Shown one piece after another: positions 16,084 through 25,239 of a DNA stretch of 64,000 nucleotides. The DNA is from RGIG5612 sp045601405. GTDB taxonomy: Bacteria; Bacillota; Clostridia; Lachnospirales; Lachnospiraceae. A model generated the notes under the pieces. The model was not told the DNA's origin and made no database searches. It saw nothing but the letters and a program-made list of their open reading frames with translations. Every line of letters begins with the position of its first letter. Position 1 is the first letter of the stretch. A program made the position numbers and the translations under genes. The stretch lies in assembly GCA_045601405.1 (NCBI GenBank), contig JAZRZO010000061.1, forward strand, positions 47,527 through 111,526, in the 5' to 3' direction.

Positions 16084-16527
16084 TCATTTAGTTCCGGTGG
16101 AACCAAAGCCGCCGTCTCCTCTTACTGTATCTGAAAGCTTATCTGTCACATTCCAGACGGCTCCCGCAAAAGGTGTTATCACCAGCTGGGCGATGCGTTC
16201 TCCGTGTTCGATCACACGCGCCTCTTTAGAATGGTTGTAAAGTGATACCATTATCTCACCTCTGTAATCAGCATCAACTACTCCAACCTTGTTTGAAGGC
16301 GCAAGTCCTTTCTTAGTTGCAAGTCCGCTTCTTGCATAGATCAGTCCGGCATATCCCACGGGTATCTCCATAGCAAGGCCTGTGTGTATAAGGCACGCTT
16401 CCTGCGGCTCTATCGTTACCGGACCGTCAAGACACGCATAAAGATCAGCGCCTGCTGAAAACTCGCTGCCGTATGTCGGTATGATCGCTTTTTCATCGAG
16501 TTTTTTTATGTTTACTGTTTTTTTCAT
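16084..16527 (-). CDS. dut: dUTP diphosphatase
   Basis: A 147-residue trimeric-type dUTPase that hydrolyses dUTP to dUMP and keeps uracil out of DNA. The five family motifs are visible in order: SAGADLYA, YARSGLATKKGL, NKVGVVDADYRGEI, ERIAQLVI and the C-terminal RGDGGFGSTG. AAAGG precedes the ATG by seven bases. It follows thiN by 19 bp on the same strand and is probably co-transcribed. Confidence 0.95.
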   Translation of the reverse strand: MKKTVNIKKLDEKAIIPTYGSEFSAGADLYACLDGPVTIEPQEACLIHTGLAMEIPVGYAGLIYARSGLATKKGLAPSNKVGVVDADYRGEIMVSLYNHSKEARVIEHGERIAQLVITPFAGAVWNVTDKLSDTVRGDGGFGSTGTK

Positions 16528-16546
16528 TAATATGCCTTTCTTATGT

Positions 16547-17215
16547 TTACTGAACGTTTATTTTATTATCCGCCTCTTTCCTTACACGAACAAGGAGCAG
16601 TTTGCCCTCTTTGATTTTTATGCGGGCCTTCTTTCCCGGGAGAGGTTCATTGCACACCCCGTGCTGCCACTCAACAGATATCTCCGCGTCAGAAAGCTCA
16701 TATTTAGCGTTTTCTATAGTTATCCCTTCCGCAGTTCCGTAAATATTCAGGATTGAAAAATAGCCCCATTCATCACTTACCGTGGCCCTGTCCGAAACCA
16801 CCTCGAGTTCAGAGTAGTCATCCGCCATCATGGCGTGCTTTCCCATGGCATCCAGCATAAAGAGAATCGACAGATTGCCTATAGTATGGTCGATCCTGCC
16901 CCCGGTCACACCTATCAGCAGGAACTCTTCAAAGCCTCTTTCGATCGCTTCCTTAACCGCAAAAAAAGTATCAGTATCGTCCTTTATGCAGGGAAGCTCT
17001 ATGATCTCCACATCCTCTACATCCGGCTTTTTATGTGAATCAAAATCCCCTACTATAAGATCAGCCTTAATCTTCAGCATCTCCATGTGCTTAAGACCGC
17101 TGTCGCAGAAGATGTTAAAATCCGTTTTTTTTAGATATTTCTTTATGAATTCATAGTCGGCGATATCAGCTCCGCCGATGATAACACACCTGTTCATGCC
17201 GACATTATACATCAT
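16547..17215 (-). CDS. thiN: Thiamine pyrophosphokinase
   Basis: A 222-residue ThiN-type enzyme converting thiamine to thiamine pyrophosphate with ATP. VIIGGADIADYEF opens the catalytic domain, LIVGDFDSHKKP carries the metal-binding aspartates and DTDTFFAVKEAIERG followed by GVTGGRIDHTIGNL is the family core. A C-terminal beta domain follows, as usual. The start is uncertain between 17215 and the ATG six codons later (MNRCVIIGG), and neither has a clear ribosome site. A type B repeat lies 55 bp upstream, between this gene and the divergent DHHW gene. Confidence 0.9.
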   Translation of the reverse strand: MMYNVGMNRCVIIGGADIADYEFIKKYLKKTDFNIFCDSGLKHMEMLKIKADLIVGDFDSHKKPDVEDVEIIELPCIKDDTDTFFAVKEAIERGFEEFLLIGVTGGRIDHTIGNLSILFMLDAMGKHAMMADDYSELEVVSDRATVSDEWGYFSILNIYGTAEGITIENAKYELSDAEISVEWQHGVCNEPLPGKKARIKIKEGKLLLVRVRKEADNKINVQ

Positions 17216-17270
17216 TCAAATAGATATTGGTATATACTTATACACCACCCCGGATGAGAAAAGTCTGTAT

Positions 17271-17351
17271 TCCCGCCGAAGCTACACATATATTGACGGG
17301 GTGACTAAACCGGCAATCGTCACCCGGAGATATATGTGCAGCGAGGCGGGA
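17271..17351. repeat. Dispersed type B hairpin repeat
   Basis: CCCGCC at the left pairs with GGCGGG at the right. Inside, CACATATAT pairs with ATATATGTG, and GTGAC pairs with GTCAC around the loop TAAACCGGCAATC. It resembles the copies at 5669-5750 and 58955-59010 and lies between two divergent genes. Confidence 0.8.
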
Positions 17352-17404
17352 TCTTATTATCGTGTGGTAAAATCACATTCCGCCTGCTAAAATATAGAAG
17401 ATTT

Positions 17405-18748
17405 ATGTATAATAATAAACTTGTAGGGATCATAATAACAGCGGTGATAATCCTTGTTTTTTTCTTTCTTCCTTTCGCGGAGGATAAAGCAAAAAAACAG
17501 GAGACACCCGAAAAACCTGCTCAGACCGCGCAAAAAGAAACAGCCACACCTGAGCCTGTTTATAATGCCGGCGCAAAAAAAGAAGAAGAATATACCCCGG
17601 AACTCTACTATCCCACGGAAATAACAGGCGCGGGATATTCAGATGACACCTGGGCAGTATTATTCGGGAGATGCTCGCCAGGCGCGACTGTAACAGCAGA
17701 TGACGGCACAAACAGATATTCCGTAAAGTCCGAAGGCGGAACCTTCGCCCTGAGATTTAACGCCCCTCTTCCCTTTGCAAGACTTCTGATCACTCAGAGC
17801 AGCGAAGGGAAAGATATCGGAGAGCCGTACTACTGGGAAGGCACTGTGGTCACATCCGCTTCAAGCTTTGACCCCAACGAGGCAACCTTCGCAGGCTACG
17901 GCAATCAGTGCTTTTATTACAAAATGCTTGGTGACTATGAACGGACCGATCTTCTTTCGGATGAAGAGGTCCGTGCAATGAAGGATAAATATTCATGGAT
18001 CACAAACGAACTTGCTTCTGTCGGAAACGGCTGCGAGCTGATCACAGTTTTCGCACCCTCACCTGCAACTATATTTCCCGAGCTTGTTCCTGAAAAGTTT
18101 CCTGCCGGCTCCGGTCCGTCAAAGCTCGAACAGATGCAGGAAATACTTGCCGGATCAGGCGCTCACATTATTGATCTTGAAAAAGTCTTCAGGGAAAGGA
18201 AAAACGATGCCCTCAAACTGTATCACAGATACGATACACATTGGACAGACTATGCCGGATATCTGGCATACGTTGAACTCTATAAATATATCTCAGAAAA
18301 ATATCCTGCCGCCGCGCCAAGGAGCTTCAATGATTTTTACTGGCAGAACGGTTACTTCTCCGGCATGGATATACCGTACTACTTTGGAGTAAATTCCTCC
18401 GATGTTTATGAATATTCAGTACTTAGAAGTTTTGCATTTGAAGTGCCGGGCGATATCGCGGGTTTTTCCAGATTCAGCTATAAAGGCGGCATTGGATACG
18501 GCGCCTATACGCAGGGTGTGATCGGTCAGAATGCCTTTGCAACCCATAACTCTGCCCTCCCCAATATCTATGTCATCCGCAATTCGTACAGCGGACAGAT
18601 GATGGATATAATGGCAGAGCGCTCAAATGTGTCCGTCTTTGCTCCTATGTTTTCCTATGACATCAGCATAGATGAGATCCGTCAGCTCTCACCCGACTAC
18701 GTTATCATACTTGTCAGCGAGTGGGATCTTTACAATCTTCAAGCGTAA
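17405..18748 (+). CDS. DHHW/AlgX-like SGNH-superfamily membrane-anchored protein
   Basis: A 447-residue extracytoplasmic protein. One N-terminal anchor (VGIIITAVIILVFFFLPF, about residues 6-23) is followed by a lysine- and proline-rich linker and a beta-rich domain, then an SGNH-like domain containing YHRYDTHWTDYAGYLAY, the DxHW signature of DHHW and AlgJ/AlgX-type proteins often linked to polysaccharide O-acetylation. I chose the ATG at 17405 because the upstream extension is translated repeat sequence. Its 3' end overlaps the convergent GT-C-like gene by 35 bp. The function (polysaccharide modification) is inferred from the motif. Confidence 0.75.
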   Translation: MYNNKLVGIIITAVIILVFFFLPFAEDKAKKQETPEKPAQTAQKETATPEPVYNAGAKKEEEYTPELYYPTEITGAGYSDDTWAVLFGRCSPGATVTADDGTNRYSVKSEGGTFALRFNAPLPFARLLITQSSEGKDIGEPYYWEGTVVTSASSFDPNEATFAGYGNQCFYYKMLGDYERTDLLSDEEVRAMKDKYSWITNELASVGNGCELITVFAPSPATIFPELVPEKFPAGSGPSKLEQMQEILAGSGAHIIDLEKVFRERKNDALKLYHRYDTHWTDYAGYLAYVELYKYISEKYPAAAPRSFNDFYWQNGYFSGMDIPYYFGVNSSDVYEYSVLRSFAFEVPGDIAGFSRFSYKGGIGYGAYTQGVIGQNAFATHNSALPNIYVIRNSYSGQMMDIMAERSNVSVFAPMFSYDISIDEIRQLSPDYVIILVSEWDLYNLQA

Positions 18749-20600
18749 CCGGATACCCGTCGCCTGAATGTGATACCCTGTACAACGCCATCTCCCGCGC
18801 GCCCTTAAGCTTAGGTGCAAGTCTTGATACCGCGTCATTTATCTCATCATCAGAATTTACTGCAAGAACGTATTCATAACCTCCGGACGCGAGGTTTTCG
18901 GCCCAGCATGATGCTGCCTCCTTCCGGTCTGTCACAACCCCGTCCACAGCCTCATTATATATTTTGTCGCACCATATACTCCGGATATTCGCGTTGCTGC
19001 CTATAAGTTCAAGCGCGTATGTCTCGTGGCGCTGAGACTCCTTTCTTATGTCTCCGCCCAGCGCAAGATAGACCTTTGCCGGATGTTCTTCATCATATCC
19101 CTCGCCCTTCAGGATCTCACTGATATTACTTTTTATTTCCCCAATATCCCTGTATGTATCGTTTTTAAGCTGCAGACCTCTCTGACTTACCACCAGAAAA
19201 ACGCCGGCTGCCATCAGGACAAGAGCCGCGGCGCTTAAGGCCGCGCGTGCCGCCCTTCCCGTCCTTTGTTCCTTTTCACCTGCTTTGACTGTCATCACCA
19301 TTCTCATTAAAAGATAGTAAAACGATGCAAACGTAAACACCTCAGTATATCTGTGGATCGACGATAGCATCACACCATAATGGCTTGTGTAGCCGTACAG
19401 AAAGAACATCGCCGGAAGAACTATACCCATAGCCGCGGCAAAGGCCGTGCCTCTGCTTATGTCCTTCGCCTTGTTGGTTATAACTATGTCCGCGAGCACG
19501 AAAAACAGAGCAATATATATTATCGGTATAACGCCCCAGGTCGTAAGCCCCTTGAGCACATTCAACGCCTTTTCCGTTGTGAAAGCCGAAACATTAAAAT
19601 CAATAAACTCTCCTGTCCCCCTTGTGTTTATTATCAGCTGCCACGAAAAATAAGCTGCCGCCATCCCCGCCAGCGGAATAAGTGCCTTTAATAAATTCTT
19701 CCTGGGCGATCTTTCTTTTTTGATAAGAGCCGCCGCAACCGCAGCCAGGATGACAAATATCCCGTACATCGCGCCGGCATTTTTAAACAGCGGCATTATA
19801 AACAGCACAAGAGAAAGATCCGTCAGCACAAAGGCGCCGTCGAGCGGATCCCTGACAGCCATATAAACAGCGTGTCCCAGACAACACCCCAGACCGGCCT
19901 CAATGAAAAGACTGCCATAGTAATATGCCCAGTCTCCGCTTGCTCCCCCTGAATTTATTGTAAGCAGCAGCGGCATACACAGGAGTAAAAAAGCAACCGG
20001 CGCGATCAGATACCACTTTGTCCACCTGATGTTTTTCAGCGCCGGCAGGAAAAGCGCCACCGCAAAGATCCAGTAGGCAGCATAGGCGCAGCCATATGAA
20101 TATGTTTTTGACATAGCGGTAAGAAAATATATAAAAAGAGCCATCCCCGGCGGATATGACTGCATTGTCGGATACAGCAAGGCTCCCTCCCCCACCTGAA
20201 GCGACGGTGAAAAATGCAGCGCCTTGGGGTAGGCCGCCCACAGCCTCAGCTCATCCCATACAGATGGCTTAAGAGCTTTTGCGTAAATGATGAAAAATAC
20301 TGCCAGCAAAAGAAAAAGCAGCAGGGCCGGAGTGAATATCCTGCCTGCCGCGGCTCTTCTTTTTTCTCTGCCACCGTCCTTTATGATCATTTTTACCGCG
20401 ATCGCCGCAAAAACCAATACAACGGCATACAAGAACAGTCTGCCGGCGAAAAGCGCCCCGGAGATATAAAAAATATACAATACAGCGATCGTGCCTGTTA
20501 AGCAGACCGGAACGCACTCTTCCATGCGCCTCTTTGTTATTACCGTCAAAGAAGCTGCCGCAAGAAGTAATATCAATAATGTTAAAGACAGTGAAAGCAT
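18714..20600 (-). CDS. Polytopic membrane protein, probable GT-C-type glycosyltransferase
   Basis: A 628-residue protein with about 12-13 hydrophobic helices and a C-terminal soluble part of about 150 residues. The first extracytoplasmic loop holds VWDELRLWAAYPKAL, an acidic pair in the position used by GT-C glycosyltransferases that take polyprenyl-phosphate sugars, followed by a MQSYPPGMALFIYF loop of the kind seen in PMT/ArnT-like proteins. No specific substrate can be named. Its convergent partner is the DHHW protein, so the two may modify a cell-surface polysaccharide. The ATG at 20600 is the first; a TTG lies two codons upstream. Confidence 0.65.
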   Translation of the reverse strand: MLSLSLTLLILLLAAASLTVITKRRMEECVPVCLTGTIAVLYIFYISGALFAGRLFLYAVVLVFAAIAVKMIIKDGGREKRRAAAGRIFTPALLLFLLLAVFFIIYAKALKPSVWDELRLWAAYPKALHFSPSLQVGEGALLYPTMQSYPPGMALFIYFLTAMSKTYSYGCAYAAYWIFAVALFLPALKNIRWTKWYLIAPVAFLLLCMPLLLTINSGGASGDWAYYYGSLFIEAGLGCCLGHAVYMAVRDPLDGAFVLTDLSLVLFIMPLFKNAGAMYGIFVILAAVAAALIKKERSPRKNLLKALIPLAGMAAAYFSWQLIINTRGTGEFIDFNVSAFTTEKALNVLKGLTTWGVIPIIYIALFFVLADIVITNKAKDISRGTAFAAAMGIVLPAMFFLYGYTSHYGVMLSSIHRYTEVFTFASFYYLLMRMVMTVKAGEKEQRTGRAARAALSAAALVLMAAGVFLVVSQRGLQLKNDTYRDIGEIKSNISEILKGEGYDEEHPAKVYLALGGDIRKESQRHETYALELIGSNANIRSIWCDKIYNEAVDGVVTDRKEAASCWAENLASGGYEYVLAVNSDDEINDAVSRLAPKLKGAREMALYRVSHSGDGYPVTLEDCKDPTR

Positions 20601-20640
20601 GATCAAAATGCCCGGTCCTGTAAAAACTGAGATTTCGGGC

Positions 20641-22281
20641 TTAGTTTTTCGGCAGTTTGAATGAACTTTTCAGTGATACTATCCGGTTGAAAACCAGCTC
20701 GCCTGCGGTAGAGTCCTTAACATCAGCGTGAAAATATCCGTGACGTACAAACTGGAAACTCTCTCCCGGCTTTGCTTTTGCCAGCTCCGGCTCTATGAAG
20801 CACTTATCCATTACACAGAGAGAGTCCGGATTTATATTCATTTCCTCATCCGCCAGCTGTTCAAACAGACGCGCCTTTGCGTTAACACCGTGTCTTGCGC
20901 TTACCCAGTGGATAGTACCCTTTACCTTGCGGCCTTCAAATCCCGAACCACTTCTGGTTTCCGGGTCATATGTGACATGGACCTCTGTCACATTCCCGTC
21001 CCCGTCTTTTTTATAGTCAACGCATTTTACAAAATACGCGTTCATCAGGCGGACCTCATTTCCGGGAAAGAGCCTGAAATACTTCTTTGGCGGCTCTTCC
21101 ATAAAGTCTTCCCTTTCTATGTAAAGTTCCCTGCAGAAAGGAACCTTCCGGCTTCCAAGTCCTTCATTCTCAGGATTATTAGAAGCCTCCATGTATTCCA
21201 CCTTATCCTCCGGATAGTTGTCTATTATAAGCTTTACCGGATCGAGCACCGCCATATATCTTTTTGCCTTTGGCTTGAGGTCTTCTCTCAGGCAGTATTC
21301 CAGCATTGCGTAGTCAGACGAGCTCTGAGCCTTTGATACACCCGAAAGCCTGATGAACATTTTAACGGATTCCGGAGTAAACCCCCTTCTTCTTAGTGCG
21401 GCTATCGTCACAAGCCTCGGGTCATCCCAGCCGTCAACAGTGCCGTCCTCCACAAGCTTTTTTATATAGCGTTTTCCGGTTATCACCCCTGAAAGATACA
21501 TCTTCGCAAACTCTATCTGACGCGGGGGCTCCTTATAGCCTATGTTTTCTATGACCCATTCATAAAGCGGCCTGTGATCTTCAAATTCCATTGTGCAGAT
21601 TGAGTGTGTGACTCCCTCAACAGCATCCTCTATCGGGTGCGCAAAATCATACATGGGATAGATACACCACTTGTCACCTATCCTGTGATGCGGAACATGA
21701 GCCACTCTGTATATCACGGGGTCCCGCATATTCATGTTAGGGGAAGCCATGTCGATCTTTGCCCTTAAAACGCAGGCTCCGTCCTCAACGCGGCCCTCCT
21801 TCATTTCCTCAAAAAGCCGGAGGTTTTCCTCCACGCTCCTGTTCCTGTACGGGCTTTCCTTCCCCGGCTTTTCGTATGTGCCTCTGTATTCTTTTATTTC
21901 CTCTGCGCTCAGATCACACACATATGCCTTGCCGTCCTTTATAAGCTTAAGCGCGGCCTCATACATGTCATCAAAATAATCAGAGGCAAAAAAGAGCCTG
22001 TCCTTATAATCTGCGCCGAGCCATCTTACATCCTCAATTATGGAATCGACGTACTCGACGTCCTCTTTAACAGGATTTGTATCGTCAAAGCGGAGATTGA
22101 ATATTCCATCATATTTCACGGCCAGCCCGTAGTTTAAGATCAGCGACTTGGCATGACCTATATGCAGATACCCGTTTGGCTCCGGCGGAAACCTTGTCTC
22201 CACACGGGAGTATTTACCCTCAGCCAGATCCTCATCTATTTCCTGCTCTATGAAATTTCTTGATCTATTATTCTCTTCCAT
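20641..22281 (-). CDS. glnS: Glutaminyl-tRNA synthetase
   Basis: A class I synthetase of 546 residues that charges tRNA-Gln. RFPPEPNGYLHIGHAKS holds the HIGH motif, and FNLRFDDTNP and MYDFAHPIEDAVEGVTHSI are GlnRS-specific. The second signature is divergent: ITGKRYIKKLVEDG stands where E. coli has MSKRK, as I recall for clostridial relatives. The anticodon-binding domain is complete (LFPGNEVRLMNAYFVKC, GTIHWVSA). The start is taken at MEENNRSRNF (22281), though the frame is open nine codons further. Confidence 0.93.
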   Translation of the reverse strand: MEENNRSRNFIEQEIDEDLAEGKYSRVETRFPPEPNGYLHIGHAKSLILNYGLAVKYDGIFNLRFDDTNPVKEDVEYVDSIIEDVRWLGADYKDRLFFASDYFDDMYEAALKLIKDGKAYVCDLSAEEIKEYRGTYEKPGKESPYRNRSVEENLRLFEEMKEGRVEDGACVLRAKIDMASPNMNMRDPVIYRVAHVPHHRIGDKWCIYPMYDFAHPIEDAVEGVTHSICTMEFEDHRPLYEWVIENIGYKEPPRQIEFAKMYLSGVITGKRYIKKLVEDGTVDGWDDPRLVTIAALRRRGFTPESVKMFIRLSGVSKAQSSSDYAMLEYCLREDLKPKAKRYMAVLDPVKLIIDNYPEDKVEYMEASNNPENEGLGSRKVPFCRELYIEREDFMEEPPKKYFRLFPGNEVRLMNAYFVKCVDYKKDGDGNVTEVHVTYDPETRSGSGFEGRKVKGTIHWVSARHGVNAKARLFEQLADEEMNINPDSLCVMDKCFIEPELAKAKPGESFQFVRHGYFHADVKDSTAGELVFNRIVSLKSSFKLPKN

Positions 22282-22311
22282 TACCGTTTTTGTCCCGGCA
22301 GAACGCATCGA

Positions 22312-22668
22312 TCACTGCACTGCGCTTTTTGCTGTCTCCGCAAGCTTTGCGAACGCTTCGGCATCGTTAACCGCAATGTCCGCGAGAACCTTTCTGTTCA
22401 TCTCTATGCCTGCCTGCTTGAGGCCGAACATAAAGCGGCTGTAGGAAAGTCCGTTCATCCTTGCAGCTGCGTTAATGCGTGCGATCCAAAGCTGTCTGAA
22501 CTGGCGCTTTCTCTGCTTTCTGCCTGCGTAAGCAGTTGCGAGAGCTCTCATAACAGACTGCTTTGCTATCCTGTATTGCTTAGACCTGGCACCTCTGTAA
22601 CCTTTTGCCAGCTTAAGTGTTCTGTTGTGTTTTTTCTTTGCGTTTAATCCGCCTTTGATCCTTGCCAT
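22312..22668 (-). CDS. rplT: 50S ribosomal protein L20
   Basis: A 118-residue protein. MARIKGGLNAKKKHNRTLKL followed by AKGYRGARSKQYR and RQLWIARINAAAR is the canonical L20 sequence. It binds 23S rRNA early in 50S assembly and in Bacillota represses its own operon through the leader. It is the last gene of infC-rpmI-rplT. A GGAGG-type ribosome site precedes the ATG. Confidence 0.97.
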   Translation of the reverse strand: MARIKGGLNAKKKHNRTLKLAKGYRGARSKQYRIAKQSVMRALATAYAGRKQRKRQFRQLWIARINAAARMNGLSYSRFMFGLKQAGIEMNRKVLADIAVNDAEAFAKLAETAKSAVQ

Positions 22669-22701
22669 TCCTTAATTCCTCCTTACTCAAATTCAAGATT
22701 C

Positions 22702-22899
22702 TTACAGATATGGTAAGATCTTCTTCATATTCTTTACATTTGTTGCGTCAGTCATAGTAGCTTTGCGGAGATTACGTTTTCTCTTCGCAGTCTTTTTAGT
22801 TAAGATATGGCTTTTATAAGCCTTGTTTCTTTTAAGATTTCCGTTAGCTGTTTTCTTGAATCGTTTAGCCGCAGCTCTTTTTGTTTTAATCTTTGGCAT
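22702..22899 (-). CDS. rpmI: 50S ribosomal protein L35
   Basis: A 65-residue very basic protein. MPKIKTKRAAAKRFKKTANG at the start and KSHILTKKTAKRKRNLRKAT mid-way match L35. It is the middle gene of the infC operon, with 33 bp to rplT and 35 bp from infC. Confidence 0.97.
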   Translation of the reverse strand: MPKIKTKRAAAKRFKKTANGNLKRNKAYKSHILTKKTAKRKRNLRKATMTDATNVKNMKKILPYL

Positions 22900-22934
22900 A
22901 GTCTCTTCCTCCTAATATATGAATTATAGTTTTC

Positions 22935-23438
22935 CTACTTTTTCTTTACCAGGAACATGACCATATTCCTGCCCTCAACCTTAGGCTCCTTTTCCACTGC
23001 CGCCACATCGGCGAGCATTTCGGCAAAGTCATCAAGAACATGCTTCTTTTCCTGCATATGCGCCATTTCCCTGCCTCTGAACCTTAAGGTTACTTTTACC
23101 TTATCGCCTTTTTCAATAAACTTACGCGCCATATTGGCCTTGGTCTTTACATCGTTCACATCAATGTTCGGCGACAGGCGTATCTCTTTTATTTCGATTA
23201 TCTTCTGTTTCTTTCTGGCTTCCTTTTCCTTTCTGGACTGCTCATACCGGAATTTCCCGAAATCTATTATCTTGCAGACCGGCGGTTTAGCCTGGGGCGC
23301 TATCAGCACAAGATCGATACCGGCCTCATCAGCCGCCGCCCTTGCCTCATCTATAGAAACAATGCCGCGCTGCTGTCCGTTTTCGTCTATCAGTCTTACT
23401 TCCCTTTCCCTTATCTGGTCATTAATTAAATATTTTAT
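22935..23438 (-). CDS. infC: Translation initiation factor IF-3, apparent AUA start
   Basis: A 167-residue IF-3 that keeps ribosomal subunits apart and proofreads the start codon. LINDQIREREVRLIDENGQQ is the N-domain, VCKIIDFGKFRYEQSRKEKE the linker and IKEIRLSPNIDVNDVKTKA the C-domain. The only well-placed start is an ATA codon (23438-23436), six bases after AGGAGG and read IKYLINDQ. No ATG or GTG is in range, and the upstream ATG at 23495 would place the terminator and ribosome site inside the gene. Non-AUG starts are a known autoregulatory device of infC, though AUU is the usual codon. Confidence 0.92.
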   Translation of the reverse strand: MKYLINDQIREREVRLIDENGQQRGIVSIDEARAAADEAGIDLVLIAPQAKPPVCKIIDFGKFRYEQSRKEKEARKKQKIIEIKEIRLSPNIDVNDVKTKANMARKFIEKGDKVKVTLRFRGREMAHMQEKKHVLDDFAEMLADVAAVEKEPKVEGRNMVMFLVKKK

Positions 23439-23450
23439 ATCGCACCTCCT

Positions 23451-23600
23451 AAAATAAAAAAGATAGCTGCAAAGAGCTATCCACATACATAACAAAGCCT
23501 TACGGAAGATCCGCCTTCCTTACCCTGATATATTGACCCGCGTGCGCCGTATGCGACGGGGTGAGAGTGGATACTCTTCTTCGTTTTCAAACGACTGCTG
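23451..23600 (-). promoter_or_regulatory. Ribosomal-protein leader with attenuator upstream of infC
   Basis: On the minus strand the leader ends in a terminator, GATAGCT/AGCTATC with a 6-nt loop (23481-23462), followed by TTTTTTATTTT, just before the infC ribosome site. A competing helix is possible between TATCCACT (23573-23566) upstream and GTGGATA (23484-23478) in the terminator's 5' arm. This is the architecture of the L20-controlled infC leader in Bacillota; assignment to that family is inference. Confidence 0.7.
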
Positions 23601-23601
23601 T

Positions 23602-23630
23602 ATATTAGCAAAGAGACTGCACAATGTCAA
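23602..23630 (-). promoter_or_regulatory. Consensus promoter of the infC operon
   Basis: TTGACA (23630-23625) and TAATAT (23607-23602) are separated by 17 bases. The TTGA of the -35 box supplies the stop codon of the upstream decayed gene. Confidence 0.85.
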
Positions 23631-24489
23631 GGCAAAACCCCGCCGGGGAAATGCCCCTCATCCGTCCAGTCAGGCTTGTCATACTTACCGTTATCAAGCC
23701 CGCCCTGAATAGTGATGGCTCCTTTAAATTCACTTAATATCTGAGGGATATTGTTTTCATATACAGCGCCCTGCCATACATCAACGCCCATCTCTATCAT
23801 CTCCGGCACAAGATCGGCCGCGTACGAATCAGAGTGATGCACAATGTATTTGATCCCCAGTTCCTTCCAGTAGCCGCAAATCTTTTTATACGCTGGAAGT
23901 AAGAAATCATCAAACATTTCCCTGGAGAAAAACAGGCTTCTCTGACTTCCCCAGTCATCATGATGGAAAAGCACCTCAGGCTTAGTGTATTTAAAATACT
24001 CATCCGCGATCCGACACTCCCATTCAGTCAGATAGTCGATCAATTCATGCATCGCCCCCGGCTCTTCATAGAAATTGATCATAGTATCTTCCATCCACAT
24101 CAGATAATGACATTTTTCATACATCCCACAGAACACCTTGGCTGTGGGAAAATACTCATTCTTATCTATTTCCTCAAACTGCTTTACACACTCCGCCCAC
24201 TCAGAAGCATCAAGAGCGATATCGGGCGCATGGATATAGTCCTTCCAGTTAGCCACATCCGGCCATACCTTTTCCTCACCTTCGCAGATCGGGAACGGAC
24301 CCGGCACATTCTCCGGGAATTTGATCTTCACACCCCATCCGTTGGTCCACTCCGTTCCCCTTACAGGAACGCCTGAACAAACCGCATAAAGAGGATCAGC
24401 TATCCATGCCTGGTACTCATACTGTTTTACAAATCTGTCTGGCTTCCGCCTTTAACTGTTTCTTCAAAACTGTCTCTGATTGTAAGCAT
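23627..24489 (-). pseudogene. Uroporphyrinogen decarboxylase-like (MtaA-type) methyltransferase, decayed
   Basis: The C-terminal 234 codons read like the UroD-superfamily proteins that anaerobes use for methyl or heme-like transfers (LFHHDDWGSQRSLFFSREMF, YIVHHSDSYAADLVPEMIEM, WQGAVYENNIP, ITIQGGLD). The true start (MLTIRDSFEETVKGG, ATG at 24489 after GGAGGACTTATT) is in another frame; a one-base loss near 24441-24450 breaks it before RFVKQYEYQAWIADPLYAV. The 3' end is also lost: it stops at GGVLP inside the infC promoter, where about 40 or more residues would be expected. A scrap resembling the type A repeat (GACGGATGAGGGGC) is at the truncation point. Confidence 0.8.
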
Positions 24490-24634
24490 AATAAGTCCTC
24501 CAAAAAAACAATACCTTCGTTTTCAGCGTTGATCTCCCTGTTACTATTGTTATTTTAAGCCACTTATTACGGATGTTAAAGCGAGAAGACGTTATGAATT
24601 CATTCCTTATCAGAATAGAAGCGTATATCAGATG

Positions 24635-25234
24635 TCACGCGGTTATCACCTTGTCAATTTTCTCATCATGCTCTTCCATGGGGAGTTTCCCCTCCAGAAG
24701 CTGGAAGTCAAAGCATAGAGCTATCCGGGTAAAATGCGTGTCCTTGTGAGAGCTGATGTATTTGTCATAAAATCCGCCGCCATAGCCGATGCGCCCGCCA
24801 TAGTTATCGAAGGCAAGCCCCGGCATAAGGATGATAACATCCTTTTCATCTGCTATCCGCTTCGGCCCAGACTCGATGATATCCTGATCCGGCTCGGGTA
24901 TGCCCATACTGTTGGGCTTAAGCTCTGTCAGGTCGCTGATATAAATAAACTCCATATAGTCCGCCTTTGGACAATTATTTTTATCAAGTTCCTTTCCGGA
25001 CGCCAGCATCAGAGGGACCGCCACCCTCTTTTTGTCTTTAAAAGCCTGTTCTATCAGGTATTCCGTCCTTACCTCCTGATTAAAAGGTATATATACATAG
25101 ATGCATCCGGCATTTTTATATTCGTCAAGAGCGCAGAATTTCCTTGCAAGCTCTGCAGATCTCCCATCTATCTCACTGCTGCTCATAATCTTCTTTTTTT
25201 CAGTGATCATTTTTCTTATTTCTTTTTTATCCAT
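24635..25234 (-). CDS. 5-formyltetrahydrofolate cyclo-ligase family protein
   Basis: A 199-residue protein of the YgfA/Fau1 family, which converts 5-formyl-THF to 5,10-methenyl-THF using ATP. IYVYIPFNQEVRTEYLIEQA, VAVPLM, and the signature MPGLAFDNYGGRIGYGGGFYDKYI are present. AAGGTGAG lies just before the ATG at 25234; a GTG at 25243 overlapping the holA stop (GTGA) is the alternative start. It follows holA closely, on the same strand. Confidence 0.9.
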   Translation of the reverse strand: MDKKEIRKMITEKKKIMSSSEIDGRSAELARKFCALDEYKNAGCIYVYIPFNQEVRTEYLIEQAFKDKKRVAVPLMLASGKELDKNNCPKADYMEFIYISDLTELKPNSMGIPEPDQDIIESGPKRIADEKDVIILMPGLAFDNYGGRIGYGGGFYDKYISSHKDTHFTRIALCFDFQLLEGKLPMEEHDEKIDKVITA

Positions 25235-25239
25235 TTTAC

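Noticed and set aside
17336..17404. N-terminal extension of the DHHW protein
   Set aside because: The extra codons start inside a type B repeat; MYNNKLVGIII at 17405 begins directly before the membrane anchor as expected.
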